A DNA stretch of 20,416 nt from Plantago elongata. Taxonomy: Eukaryota; Streptophyta; Magnoliopsida; Lamiales; Plantaginaceae. Below the pieces are notes generated by a model, which saw only the letters and a program-made list of their open reading frames with translations, searched no databases and had not been told where the DNA came from. Made by a program: the position numbers and the translations under genes. Positions 1-7,518 of the stretch are shown piece by piece; position 1 is the stretch's first letter, and each line of letters begins with the position of its first letter. Location of the stretch: assembly GCA_036897095.1 (NCBI GenBank), contig JAYMSP010003271.1:1-20416 (forward strand), in the 5' to 3' direction.

Positions 1-2
1 AG

Positions 3-107
3 TCGAGACATATGCGAGAGCAGCTAGATTCGCAGGCGAAGATGTTGAAGAAGTTCGAGCAATTTATGACCACATACATTCCGCCCCCACCACCCGGTAG
101 TTCGTAG
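3..107 (+). CDS. C-terminal tail of a CACTA-encoded protein (partial)
   Basis: An open frame enters from the left edge and stops at TAG 105-107, giving 34 residues. It contains the helical stretch LDSQAKMLKKFEQFM followed by a proline run and GSS. A short coiled-coil-like helix with a Pro-rich end is common at the C-terminus of the second protein of plant CACTA elements (Transposase_24, the Ptta/En/Spm-type family), and its place just before the subterminal repeats fits. The transposase (TNP2-like) gene would lie further left. The start is not visible. The fragment is too short for certain family assignment. Confidence 0.55.
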   Translation, partial: SRHMREQLDSQAKMLKKFEQFMTTYIPPPPPGSS

Positions 108-301
108 GTTTTATTTGATGTACATATAATCCACCACTCTAGTTCGTAGATTTTTTTTGATGTATGGATAATTTTATATGATATATATATAAATTATAAT
201 TATATTTGTGTCATTAAAATTGTGTGCTTTAAAATTTTCGTATATATTAATTATATTTGTAATAAAAAAATATATTTGCAAATTAATTTTTTTTAAAAAT
301 A
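108..301. other. AT-rich non-coding stretch inside the CACTA element
   Basis: Lies between the terminal ORF and the subterminal repeats. It is strongly AT-rich, with long T and A runs, and holds a near-duplicate of TAGTTCGTAG (100-107 and 139-148). No coding potential or regulatory site could be supported; it is probably the 3' untranslated region of the upstream CACTA gene. Confidence 0.5.
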
Positions 302-590
302 CACAATTTCTAACGGAATTAGGCAATTCCTTTAGAAATTTTGTAATGGAATTGCTTCATTCCGTTAGAAATTTTGTAACGGAATTAGGCAATTCCGTTA
401 CAAAATTTCTAATGGAATTGCCTATTGTTACAAAATTTCTAACGGAATGAAGCAATTCCGGAACTGTAATTTTTAACGGAAAAAAGGTTCCGTTAGAAAT
501 TGTTTCTGACGACCTGTTTCTCAATATTTTTTTCCGTTAGAAATTCCGTTAGAAACCTCAATTTCCGTTAGAAATTCCGTTACTAAAACG
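302..590. repeat. CACTA subterminal repeat array
   Basis: About ten or more copies of a core TTTCTAACGGAAT or its reverse complement ATTCCGTTAGAAA occur in both orientations, many forming inverted pairs such as GGAATTAGGCAATTCC. Subterminal arrays of this kind are known binding sites for the CACTA accessory DNA-binding protein. Copies range from exact to one or two mismatches. A nominal ORF across this block (208-450) only reflects repeat translation (periodic NSVTKFLMEL-like peptides) and is not a gene. Confidence 0.85.
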
Positions 591-593
591 TTG

Positions 594-606
594 TTTTATT
601 GTAGTG
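594..606 (+). repeat. CACTA terminal inverted repeat (3' end)
   Basis: TTTTATTGTAGTG, reading CACTACAATAAAA on the minus strand. It marks the exact right boundary of the CACTA insertion; the partner terminus is outside the window. Confidence 0.8.
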
Positions 607-1359
607 ATGGTCGAAGAACCACCGAAAAGGATGATGTAGGTAGTGACACTTCTACTAGTGATAGTGGTCATATTGCTACTGGTCAAGTTGAGTATGAAGA
701 CAAGCCTTGTGAACTTTTGGATGGTGAAGCTCGTAACATCATCATTCGATCGACACCTGAGCATTTATAGTGCAAACTGTGGTGTTCTAAGACAGCGAAA
801 GTTACCTGACAAATGATTGAAGAAATCTGTGTCGGGACTGAGAAAATCAAGAAAAATAAGTTCGAAGTTTTGAAATTGAAGTTCCAAAACTTTGGAAGAA
901 CTTGATTTTCGGTTTACTATTCTCATGAGTGATATGGTTGCACTTAGGAAAAGTGACATATATTCGAATTCTAGGAAGGTGAAAATCATTTTCAGAAGTT
1001 TGAACCAAATTTGGGAATGCCAGGGAACCACACTAGTGGAACTCTTTTAACATTTAGCCACTATGAACTATGAGACAACACAACGTGGATTGGCTGTAGC
1101 TGAAAAGTTGAAAAGTGTTGCTCTAATCACACAAGGTACTTCTGAAAAGAAGGATACCAAGGAAGTGTATGAAGAAAATGCTCTTGATGTGCACATGAAG
1201 AAATATGTGAGCCAAGAGATAGAAAGGAGAAAAGCAAAGGAGAAGCTGAAAATGCATCTCGGCCCAAACTATCGTCTATACAATAACATTTAAATGAACA
1301 ACTCTCTGAACAACCCTGCTCAAAAAGGTGTTAGTACTGAAGTTATTGAAATTGGAAAT

Positions 1360-1407
1360 GACATCTGCTTCTATTGTCAAAGACCTGGTCACTTCAAGCG
1401 TGATTCT
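1360..1407 (+). other. Gag zinc knuckle, last Cys lost
   Basis: Reads DICFYCQRPGHFKRDS. The CX2CX4HX4C pattern is intact at Cys 1366, Cys 1375 and His 1390, but the final position is TCT (Ser, 1405) where copy B keeps TGT (Cys). One base change therefore destroys the fourth zinc ligand. The knuckle normally binds element RNA. Confidence 0.85.
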
Positions 1408-1624
1408 CCTGCTTTCAACAAGCTAAAGACAGGTGACAAAAAGTAGAGAAGAACTTTCAAAAGACTCAGTGGGCCTTGCTCACTAAAGAGAGAAAGAAGA
1501 TCCAAGTACGACTTGATGCTTTGGATATTGAGTCAGAATCTGATGATGAAGATTCAGATGACCCAAAATTGCCATCACCAGAATTGTGCGGAATTACTCA
1601 TGATGTAATCGACTTTGGACAGAA

Positions 1625-1725
1625 GAAGAATGAAATATGTGGAGTTGATGAGATAATGGGTCCCGACATCTCCAACATAGAAGAATGAAATATGTGGAGT
1701 TGATGAGATAATGGGTCCCGACATA
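1625..1725 (+). repeat. 55-bp tandem duplication in gag
   Basis: GAAGAATGAAATATGTGGAG begins at 1625 and recurs at 1680. The two units match through CCCGACAT, after which the second lacks the CTCCAAC bases. Copy B has only one unit (about 15655-15720), so the duplication is private to copy A. The unit is not a multiple of three, so it also shifts the frame, and the first copy ends in a stop (1686-1688). Confidence 0.85.
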
Positions 1726-1803
1726 GAAGAATGTTTAATGGTCATGTTGAGGTAATTAATACAATTCCTATATTATGAGAGTGATGATGATGGTATCAAG
1801 GAT

Positions 1804-2130
1804 TTGGAATCGATTAAGAGTGAACTTGATCGATATGAGAGAGAATGTTTGGTTGTTGAATCAAAGACAAAGATTTTGGAGGAAAACAAAGAAACTCTGG
1901 AAAAGGAGATTTCTAGGATGAGCAAGGTATCTGAGAAAACGGACGCTGAAATAGCATCTCTAAAGTCTCAGATATCGGAGAATGAAAATTCTCATGAACT
2001 AGCTCTGAATGATCTAAATGAAAAGATGAAAAAGCTTCTTTCTAAGTATGATGAACTCAAAAAGAAAAAATCTCCAACAAATCATTTGTCAAAGCTAGTA
2101 ACACTCTCATGGAGGTTTAATCGTTTCTGA
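1804..2130 (+). pseudogene. Coiled-coil segment of copy A Gag
   Basis: An open stretch of about 108 codons, rich in Glu, Lys and Leu, with heptad-like runs such as LEENKETLEKEISRM and ASLKSQISENENSHELAL. Such a helix is expected to oligomerise and is compatible with particle assembly. It is part of the Gag frame rather than a separate gene. Copy B has lost roughly 150 bp from its middle (junction near 15845), so this is the better-preserved version. The Met at its start is internal. Confidence 0.65.
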
Positions 2131-2379
2131 GAGACCCTTCTGAGAAAGGAGGACTTGAGCGTGATGCTCAATCAAGTAGCTCCAATCCTCTGAAAAAGAG
2201 TGATGGAAGGTTGACCTTTGTAAAAATTCAACATAAAGGTTCCAAAGAAATTATAGAGTTGGTAAAAAAGCTAAGGTTCTTGAAAAAGGAAAGGCAATTG
2301 CAACCAAACCTTTGAGAGAACAACAAGTCCTAAAGAAACATGTGGAAAAGGTTTTCGAAAAGAAACATGATCCTCAGAT

Positions 2380-2880
2380 TTGTGATCATCCATAATGTTG
2401 TATTACTAGGAAGGGAAGTATTGATGGTCTAGGTGTATTCCCCATTGTACCTTTCTATGGATATAAGGATGATGCAGAAACTAGTAAGGCTTCTGAAAAT
2501 CGTGTTCATATAGTTAATGGTGCTCGAAATAGTATTGGCTATTGTGCTATCGGGAAGGTCCTCATGCAACAATATAAGGAAGGAAAAGAACGATGGTGGA
2601 AAGGTAGAATTGCTTTTAGCAATTATCAGAAGTGGAAGCAATCCCAAGCAACTAAAACTAAAAGTGGGGGCTAGAAAAAACTTGGCCAGGAAGACTAAGC
2701 TTACTGAAAAACAAACTTAGAAACCTGACAAGTCTTTGAAGACACCACGAGGAACACCAAGGAACACTCCAAGAAGGAAAATCGATCTTAAATCTAATGA
2801 TTATAGAATTCCTCCTTATGTTCAAAGTATACAAATACCTACTCCTAAGAGATTCATTCAAAAATGGTTCCCATAGGAAG
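2380..2880 (+). pseudogene. Conserved extra module between Gag knuckle and protease (copy A)
   Basis: In successive frames this encodes a Cys/His-containing start (CDHP, CCITRKGS), then GVFPIVPFYGYKDDAE (about 2432), GKVLMQQYKEGKERWWKG and SNYQKWKQSQA, then a basic tail. The same module is present in copy B (16216-16730), with the same residues conserved despite different lesions. I do not recognise it as a named domain. It belongs to the C-terminal part of Gag or a linker to protease. Its basic character suggests nucleic-acid contact, which is inference. Confidence 0.55.
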
Positions 2881-2945
2881 AACGTTTAGTCTTGATTGTT
2901 ATGTTATGAGGCACACACCTAACTCTTATTTTTTGTTTTGTGTAG

Positions 2946-3254
2946 AACGCTTCTTGGACTAAGGCTCAATGGCTATTTGCTAGTGGACGTGGGAAGCACA
3001 TGACAGTCGACAAAGCAAACTTTGTCGATTTTATAGTATGTAAAATCGGACGAAACATCAGGTTTGCTGGAGGACAATTAAATCCTTCCATGGGATTTGA
3101 CAACACCAAATTGGGATCCCATACAATCTCAGACGTATTACATGATAAAGGATTGAAATATAATCTTCTAATCATGAGCCAGTTTGCAGATAGGGAATAT
3201 TCGGTAAAAATCAAATCAAAATTCTGCAAATTGATTGACAATGAGTCAAAGTAG
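2946..3254 (+). pseudogene. Aspartic protease region, copy A (active-site Asp lost)
   Basis: The retropepsin cuts the Gag-Pol polyprotein. The region opens with ASWTKAQWLF; the active-site triad that should read DSG is ASG (GCT at 2979), followed by KHMTVDKANF, the usual copia context after the triad. Downstream ILRFAGG-like and LGSHTISDVLHD segments (3050-3150) fit the rest of the fold. Copy B retains the Asp here (16840) but reads DSA. The frame stays open to a stop at 3252-3254. The triad defect alone would abolish processing. Confidence 0.8.
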
Positions 3255-3600
3255 ACAATCTTGGTTGCTCGGTGGAAATGAAGTCTATATGTCGCTGATT
3301 GGACATGTGCCACAACTGAAGAATGTCTCATGTCGAGTCAATCAGGTCACATTGAAGGACACTGGTTATGGCACAAGAGAATGAGTCACTTGAATTTCTA
3401 AACTTTGAACAAACTTTCCAAGAAAGATTTAGTGGTTGACTACCTAAAACAACTTTCAGAAAGGACGGTGTCTGCTCTGCTTGTCAATTGGGGAAATAAT
3501 CTAAAACTTCTTTCAAGTTCAAAACCATACATTCATGTGTTAGACCACTGCAACTATTACACATGGATCTTTTTGAATCATCTGTAACTAGTTAGGTAGA
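3255..3600 (+). pseudogene. GAG-pre-integrase / HHCC zinc-binding region, copy A
   Basis: Contains LWHKRMSHLNF, with the two zinc-binding His codons at 3372 and 3387, then LSKKDLVV, and in another frame CSACQLGK, with Cys codons at 3473 and 3482. This is the N-terminal HHCC zinc module that precedes copia integrases. A frameshift lies between the His and Cys pairs and a stop follows HLNF (about 3399). The KPYIHVLDHC stretch links to the catalytic core. All four ligands survive as codons, unlike in copy B. Confidence 0.75.
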
Positions 3601-4240
3601 CAAAAAGTATGGTCTAGTTTTAGTAGATGACTTCTCTAGGTTTACCTGGGTCGTCTTTCTAAAAAAAAAATCTGTTGTCTAGGGTGGACATAGAAAACTT
3701 GCTGAACAAGCTTGAAGTCATGAAAAATGACATGGTATCTGCAATCAGAACATACCATGGTACTGAATTTGTCATGTGGTACATAAAGAGTCTTGTACCT
3801 GCAAAGGTATACACCATTAACTATCTTTTGTAAGGACACCATAACAAAATGGTGTTGCTGAAAGAAAGAATAGGACCCTTAAAGGAGCTGCAAGGACAAT
3901 GCTAGTTGACACAGAAATAAGTGAAATTTATTGGGTTGAAGCTGTAAATACATCATGCTACACTCAGAACAGATGCTTGATAAACAAACACCATGACAAA
4001 ACTCCTTATGAGCTTTTGGTTGGTAGACCCCCTAATATCAAACATCTGAAAGTGTTTAGTTGTAGATGTTTTGTTCTAAACAATGGAAAAGAATGTTTGA
4101 TAACATTTCAACCAAAGGCAGATGAATGTGTATTTCTTGGTTATTATATGAATAACAAAGCTTACAGAGTATAAAACAAGAGAACAAAGAAAATTGTAGA
4201 ATCAGTTCATGTGGTATTTTATGAAGGAAGTAAGAAAATA
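3601..4240 (+). pseudogene. Integrase catalytic core and C-terminal part, copy A
   Basis: Integrase joins element cDNA to the chromosome. VDDFSRFTWVVFL starts at 3623 (first acidic site). The second should sit in DHGTEF but reads YHGTEF (TAC at 3753), so that Asp is lost. The Glu in NGVAERK survives (3860). The frame after it is open: AARTMLVDTEISEIYWVEAV, INKHHDKTPYELLVGRPP and KVFSCRCFVLNN (3899-4174), then FLGYYMNNKAYRV, a segment typical of the integrase C-terminal side in copia Pol. A run of ten A at 3661 coincides with a frame break. Stops and frameshifts occur at 3683 and near 3830. Confidence 0.85.
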
Positions 4241-4739
4241 CCCTTGATAAAGAACTCTGAGACAGGTTCAAAGAACTCTTGTTAAGGATTCTGAAGAACA
4301 ACCCTCAGAAAAGAGAAATCCATCAATAAAATAGAGGATGAGTCTGACGAAAAAAATGATGCGCCTAGCAACAACGAAATGACTTTTAGACATGATGAAG
4401 AATTTCCTATGAGAATTCCTGAAATGGGAACTTAGAATATTCATCGTAGAGACCTTTCTGGGAATGACCCTTCTGAAAGTCGTGTTCCAGAAATCCCTCA
4501 CACTGAACAAGTGTCTGAAGAAGTATCAAGTTATAATCATAGTAGTTCACATGTAGATCACGTAGATAGTGACCGTGATAGTTCAAAACCTATTGTGAAA
4601 TGAATTAGAGACCATCCTGCAAAGGATGTGATTGGTCCTATTGATCAAGGTGTTAGGACTAGGAGAGCAATCGCTGAAAATGCTGATTCTATCTTTGGTT
4701 GTTTTATCTTAAACATTGAACCTAAAACTATTGAAGATA
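4241..4739 (+). pseudogene. Integrase-RT linker of Pol, copy A
   Basis: Acidic and Ser-rich linker: segments like NEMTFRHDEEFPMRIPEM, NIHRRDLSGN and SSHVDHVDSDRDSSKP (4370-4590), then GVRTRRAIAEN at 4649. A variable charged linker followed by a TRR-A motif normally separates integrase from reverse transcriptase in copia Pol. Stops occur at about 4435 and 4602. No separate gene is present. Confidence 0.6.
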
Positions 4740-5358
4740 CATTAAAGGATCAGGACTGGATCTCTGCAATGCAAGAAGAGTTGGATAAATTTGAGAGAAA
4801 CAAGGTCTGGAAACTAGTTCTATTTGTAGAAGGAATATCTCTGGTAGGAACTAAGTGGGTTTTCAGAAACAAAATGAATGAGTCTGGTGAAATAACCATA
4901 AACAAGGCTAGGTTGGTTGCCAAGGGATTTTTCTAGACTGAAGGCTTAGACTTTGATGAGTCATACGTACCAGTTGCAAGATTGGATGCAATTAGTCTCT
5001 TTCTAGCCTTTGCAGGTAATAATGACTTTAAAGTTTACCAAATGGATGTCAAGAGTGCATTTCTGAATGGTGAACTTGCAGAGGAAGTATATGTTGATCA
5101 ACTACCAGGCTTTGAAGTTTCCTCAAAAAGTAGAATGGTCTATAAGTTACAGAAAGCTCTATAAGGACTGTAACAGACTCCAAGAGCATGGTATGAAACT
5201 TTGGCCAAATACCTTATGGAAAGTGGTTTTAAGAAATGTGAAATTGATAAAACTTTATTTACCTTAAATCATGAAGGGAAACTACTTTTAGTTCAAGTAT
5301 ATGTTGATGACATTATATTTGGATCTAAAGACAAGCAACTTTTAGATGACTTCGCAAA

Positions 5359-5373
5359 TCTCATGAAGAGCAT
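5359..5373. repeat. Left target-site duplication of the L10a retrocopy
   Basis: TCTCATGAAGAGCAT, repeated exactly at 5775-5789. Copy B has a single related sequence (CTCATGAAGATCA), showing the pre-insertion state. Confidence 0.85.
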
Positions 5374-5774
5374 TTTTTTTATCTAATTTCACCATATAGC
5401 GAAAACAAACAATCTAAACAAAAATACAAAACCTTAAATGTATCCATAACACGTCTGACCCAAGCATCGTAATAGTACTTGAAAACAAAAAACTTCCATA
5501 AAAGGAATGTTCACAAGTTTTTGCCACCTTACTGCTCTTCATCTTAGTTCCAAATAGAATATCAATAAATACTTATTAAAAGATATACTGTGGCTTTCCC
5601 ATGGTGGTCTTCAAGTAAAAGCACCTCACATTCTGCCAGTTCTTTTCCAAAAGTGAAACAAGTTGACACTCATTTGAACATTTTGGAAAATCTGCTTCTC
5701 CTCCATAGCACAGTTACCAACAGCAACTCCCATACAAAGCACCTTCTTCAACTGGAACTTAGCGGTTTCCTTGG
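5374..5774 (-). pseudogene. RPL10A: Processed pseudogene of 60S ribosomal protein L10a (uL1), 5'-truncated
   Basis: On the minus strand the frame opens with [19 protein letters not shown], then [15 protein letters not shown]; in the next frame come [18 protein letters not shown] and QYIF followed by TAA (5576-5578). This is the C-terminus of plant ribosomal protein L10a, about 65 of roughly 216 residues. A 3' untranslated region of about 195 bp and an A run (T run at 5373-5380 on the plus strand) follow. The insert is flanked by a 15-bp direct repeat. There are no introns. The frame breaks just after SVN through a small deletion. All of this fits a LINE-type retroposition of a host mRNA, truncated at its 5' end. 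It is not functional. Confidence 0.92.
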
Positions 5775-5789
5775 TCTCATGAAGAGCAT
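5775..5789. repeat. Right target-site duplication of the L10a retrocopy
   Basis: Exact second copy of TCTCATGAAGAGCAT; the reverse transcriptase reading resumes immediately after it. Confidence 0.85.
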
Positions 5790-6017
5790 ATATTTGAGAT
5801 GAACATGACGGGAGAATTGAACTATTTCCTAGGATTGCAAGTCAAGCAACTCAATGATGGAATATTCATTAGTCAAACAAAGTATGCAAATGATATGCTC
5901 AACAAGTTCAATCTAAAGCCTTCTGAAAAGAATGCTAAGATACCTATGAGCATAGGAACCAAAATGACTTATACTGAATCTGACACGAGTGTTGATCATA
6001 AGTATATAGGAAATTGA

Positions 6018-6623
6018 TAGGTTCACTACTCACCTTACTACAAGCAGAGCAATTGGTGTGTGCGCTAGATATTAGACTTATCATATGCAATCACACTACA
6101 ACATTTCTATGTATATTGAGGTATGTTATTGTGGTATCCTAAAGAGATTAGATTGAGTTTTGTTGGCTACTCTGATGTTGGATCAAAGCTTGATAGGAAA
6201 ACTACTTTAGGAACTTGTCAGTTTCTGGGCACTAGACTTATCACATAGTTTAACAAGAAGCACAACTCAATTGCTACTTCTACCACAGAGGCTGAATATA
6301 TTGCTGCTGGTTGTTGTGCTACTCAAATTTTATGGATACAACAACAATTGAGAGACTATGGACTCAATGAAGAGGAAAACTCCCATTTTTTGTGACAACA
6401 CAAGTGCTATTGAGATTACTCAAAATCCAAGATCCATGCTAGAACTAAGCACATTGGTGGTAGGCACCACTTCATTAGAGACCATGTTGAGAAAGTCAAT
6501 ATAGAGATTCTAAAAGTTGGCACTGAAGATCAACTCGCAGTTATCTTTACTAAGCAACTCAAGTAAAATAGGTTTTTAACCTTAAGACATAGTCTTAGGT
6601 TAATGGAGTTACCAAAGAACTGA
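6018..6623 (+). pseudogene. RNase H and Pol C-terminus, copy A
   Basis: Degrades the RNA strand during reverse transcription. Compared with copy B, small deletions remove parts of the stretch around 6035-6150. After that FVGYSDVGSKLDRKTT, NSIATSTTEAEYIAAG (catalytic Glu region 6285-6296) and ILWIQQQLRDYGLNEEEN are readable. Frameshifted pieces follow, including CDNTSAIEITQNP (6391) and KHIGGRHHFIRDHVEKVN. The end, QLAVIFTKQLK, is the usual C-terminal signature of copia Pol; a stop interrupts it at 6564 and the frame finally stops at TGA 6621-6623. The usual DADFAG context is altered to DVGSK. Clearly inactive. Confidence 0.85.
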
Positions 6624-7310
6624 AAAGTTCTAAATCTCTAAAGAGTTGAGTAAGTATGGAGAAAAGGAAACACATTTCAGAAACGAGTATTCAGATAACC
6701 AATATGAAAAGAAGGGATGCAAAGGTTTCAAAGATATGAGACTCAAAAAGCCTAAGGTTTTCTGGAAAAAGGAATCCAAAGAGGCTAGTTGGTATACAGT
6801 CCAAAGTATATAAAACTAAAACTCAAATACTATGGAGTGGCTAATATCCAGTGGTATTTTCTGAGAGAGGAACTCAGAAAACCATTTTAGTCATAAAGTA
6901 TGGGGGAACATATAGTCCAACAAAGAATTTTTTTTTTCTGAGAGTCTAACATGTCTAGGGTTTTATGTCTTTACCATTTTTATGATAAGTAACATAAAAC
7001 AAGACTTGCTCTCTGAAAGACATGACCAAAGGTTATAGATCTCACACTAATAGTGACTTATGGATATGTATTGCCAAAATTCATTAAGTGGACACGGGAA
7101 CATTTGGTGATTGATATCATTGCAAATATATTCAACTATAGCCCTTCAACGGGTGAGGTTGATTCTCGACAAGTAATGCCTATTGAGAATACAGTCATGG
7201 CCCACTTCGCATTAAATGCAAAGTAGAAACGTATACCATGCTGATGTAGTGTACACAGTTACACATATGATATTTGTATAGGTATGTTGTATCTATGTAT
7301 TATTTAACTG
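6624..7310. other. Non-coding spacer between pol and the 3' gene
   Basis: About 690 bp with no convincing frame. It has A-rich stretches, a T run at 6930-6939, a purine run GTATGGGGGAACAT (6899-6912) that could be a polypurine-like relic, and the palindrome at 7204-7224. The part nearest the 3' gene behaves like an upstream promoter region because a good TATA box follows. Confidence 0.55.
7204..7224. promoter_or_regulatory. Near-perfect palindrome upstream of the internal TATA box
   Basis: ACTTCGCATTAAATGCAAAGT has 10-base arms around a central A, with one mismatched pair. Its core GCATTAAATGC (7209-7219) is the reverse complement of GCATTTAATGC in the LTR (13432-13442). Both cores lie about 100-150 bp upstream of a TATA box. 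A transcription-factor site is inferred. Confidence 0.4.
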
Positions 7311-7323
7311 CTATATATAAAGG
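7311..7323 (+). promoter_or_regulatory. TATA box of a putative internal promoter for the 3' gene
   Basis: CTATATATAAAGG is a strong match to plant TATA boxes and lies about 200 bp upstream of the first Met codon of the 3' gene (7519). The intervening DNA is A/C-rich like a plant 5' untranslated leader. Another TATATAAG lies at 7511-7518, directly against the ATG, and is too close to act as its promoter. Function is inferred from sequence only. Confidence 0.45.
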
Positions 7324-7518
7324 ATTCAGGTAAGAGACAAACACTTTTACCAAATCCGAAATTTCATCTTGCATCAAAACAACAAAAACTTTCTATGTTT
7401 ACTGTAAATCTGTGTGTTAATCATTTGTTTCTTGTTTAGTCTTATGAAAAGATAGACTAAATTCTCTCAAATTTGAACACTCACATCGATTACTTTACAC
7501 ACAAACTCTATATAAGAG

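Larger units (their letters stand above)
1..606 (+). mobile_element. 3' end of a CACTA (En/Spm) DNA transposon inserted in copia gag
   Basis: Seen: the segment ends in TTATTGTAGTG, the reverse complement of the CACTACAATAA start typical of CACTA elements. A dense block of subterminal repeats precedes it, and the tail of an ORF lies at the left edge. Immediately after 606 the sequence becomes copia gag; copy B is continuous across the equivalent place near 14625. The 3-bp target duplication should be ATG at 607-609, but its partner lies outside the window. Known: CACTA elements have short CACTA termini, subterminal repeats and 3-bp duplications. Inferred: an element that inserted after copia copy A, with its remaining kilobases to the left. 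The terminus-plus-subterminal structure makes the class assignment firm; autonomy cannot be judged. Confidence 0.85.
607..2945 (+). pseudogene. gag of copia copy A (N-terminus lost, multiple stops/frameshifts)
   Basis: Gag forms the virus-like particle and packages element RNA. The body (607-1290) includes EELDF at about 897 and charged helices such as EKLKSVALITQG (1063-1293), resembling the UBN2-type Gag of plant copia. A CCHC zinc knuckle follows (1366-1407), then an acidic tract, a coiled coil (1804-2080), and a Lys-rich C-terminal part with RNTPRRKIDLKSND (about 2755-2805). It continues in the protease frame to a TAG at 2943-2945. Stops occur at 768-770 and in the 1290s, and frameshifts occur near 1440 and 2120. 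The gene is much longer than a simple copia Gag. The CACTA insertion removes its start. Confidence 0.75.
4740..6017 (+). pseudogene. Reverse transcriptase, copy A (interrupted by a retrocopy)
   Basis: RVT_2-type polymerase that copies element RNA. In one frame: WISAMQEELDKFERNKVW, GTKWVFRNKMNESGEI, ARLVAKGF, YQMDVKSAFLNGEL (first catalytic Asp at 5045), YKLQKAL, then YVDDIIFGS with the catalytic pair at 5306-5311. After the inserted L10a retrocopy (5374-5774) it resumes as [13 protein letters not shown] and KIPMSIGTKMTYTESD (5799-6017). Stops sit at 4934, 5162 and 5171, all in the same frame as the motifs. All visible RT catalytic Asp codons remain, so the inactivation comes from the stops and the insertion. 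Confidence 0.9.

Noticed and set aside
208..450. 80-codon plus-strand ORF
   Set aside because: It is a translation of the CACTA subterminal repeats; the peptide merely repeats with the DNA.
2966..3331. 121-codon minus-strand ORF
   Set aside because: Antisense shadow of the protease region; the plus strand carries the recognisable motifs in both copies.
5374..5774. A SINE (poly-A end, 15-bp duplication)
   Set aside because: No tRNA-like promoter boxes were seen, and the minus strand clearly encodes the C-terminus of ribosomal protein L10a.
5590..5802. Plus-strand ORF across the RT insertion
   Set aside because: It is the antisense of the L10a retrocopy and runs over the right target duplication into RT.
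6899..6912. A second LTR boundary (purine run GTATGGGGGAACAT)
   Set aside because: Not followed by TGTTAGG or any sequence resembling the LTR at 13008; at most a relic of a polypurine-like tract.
7511..7518. TATATAAG as the TATA box of the 3' gene
   Set aside because: It abuts the ATG at 7519, leaving no room for a leader; the TATA at 7311 is better placed.
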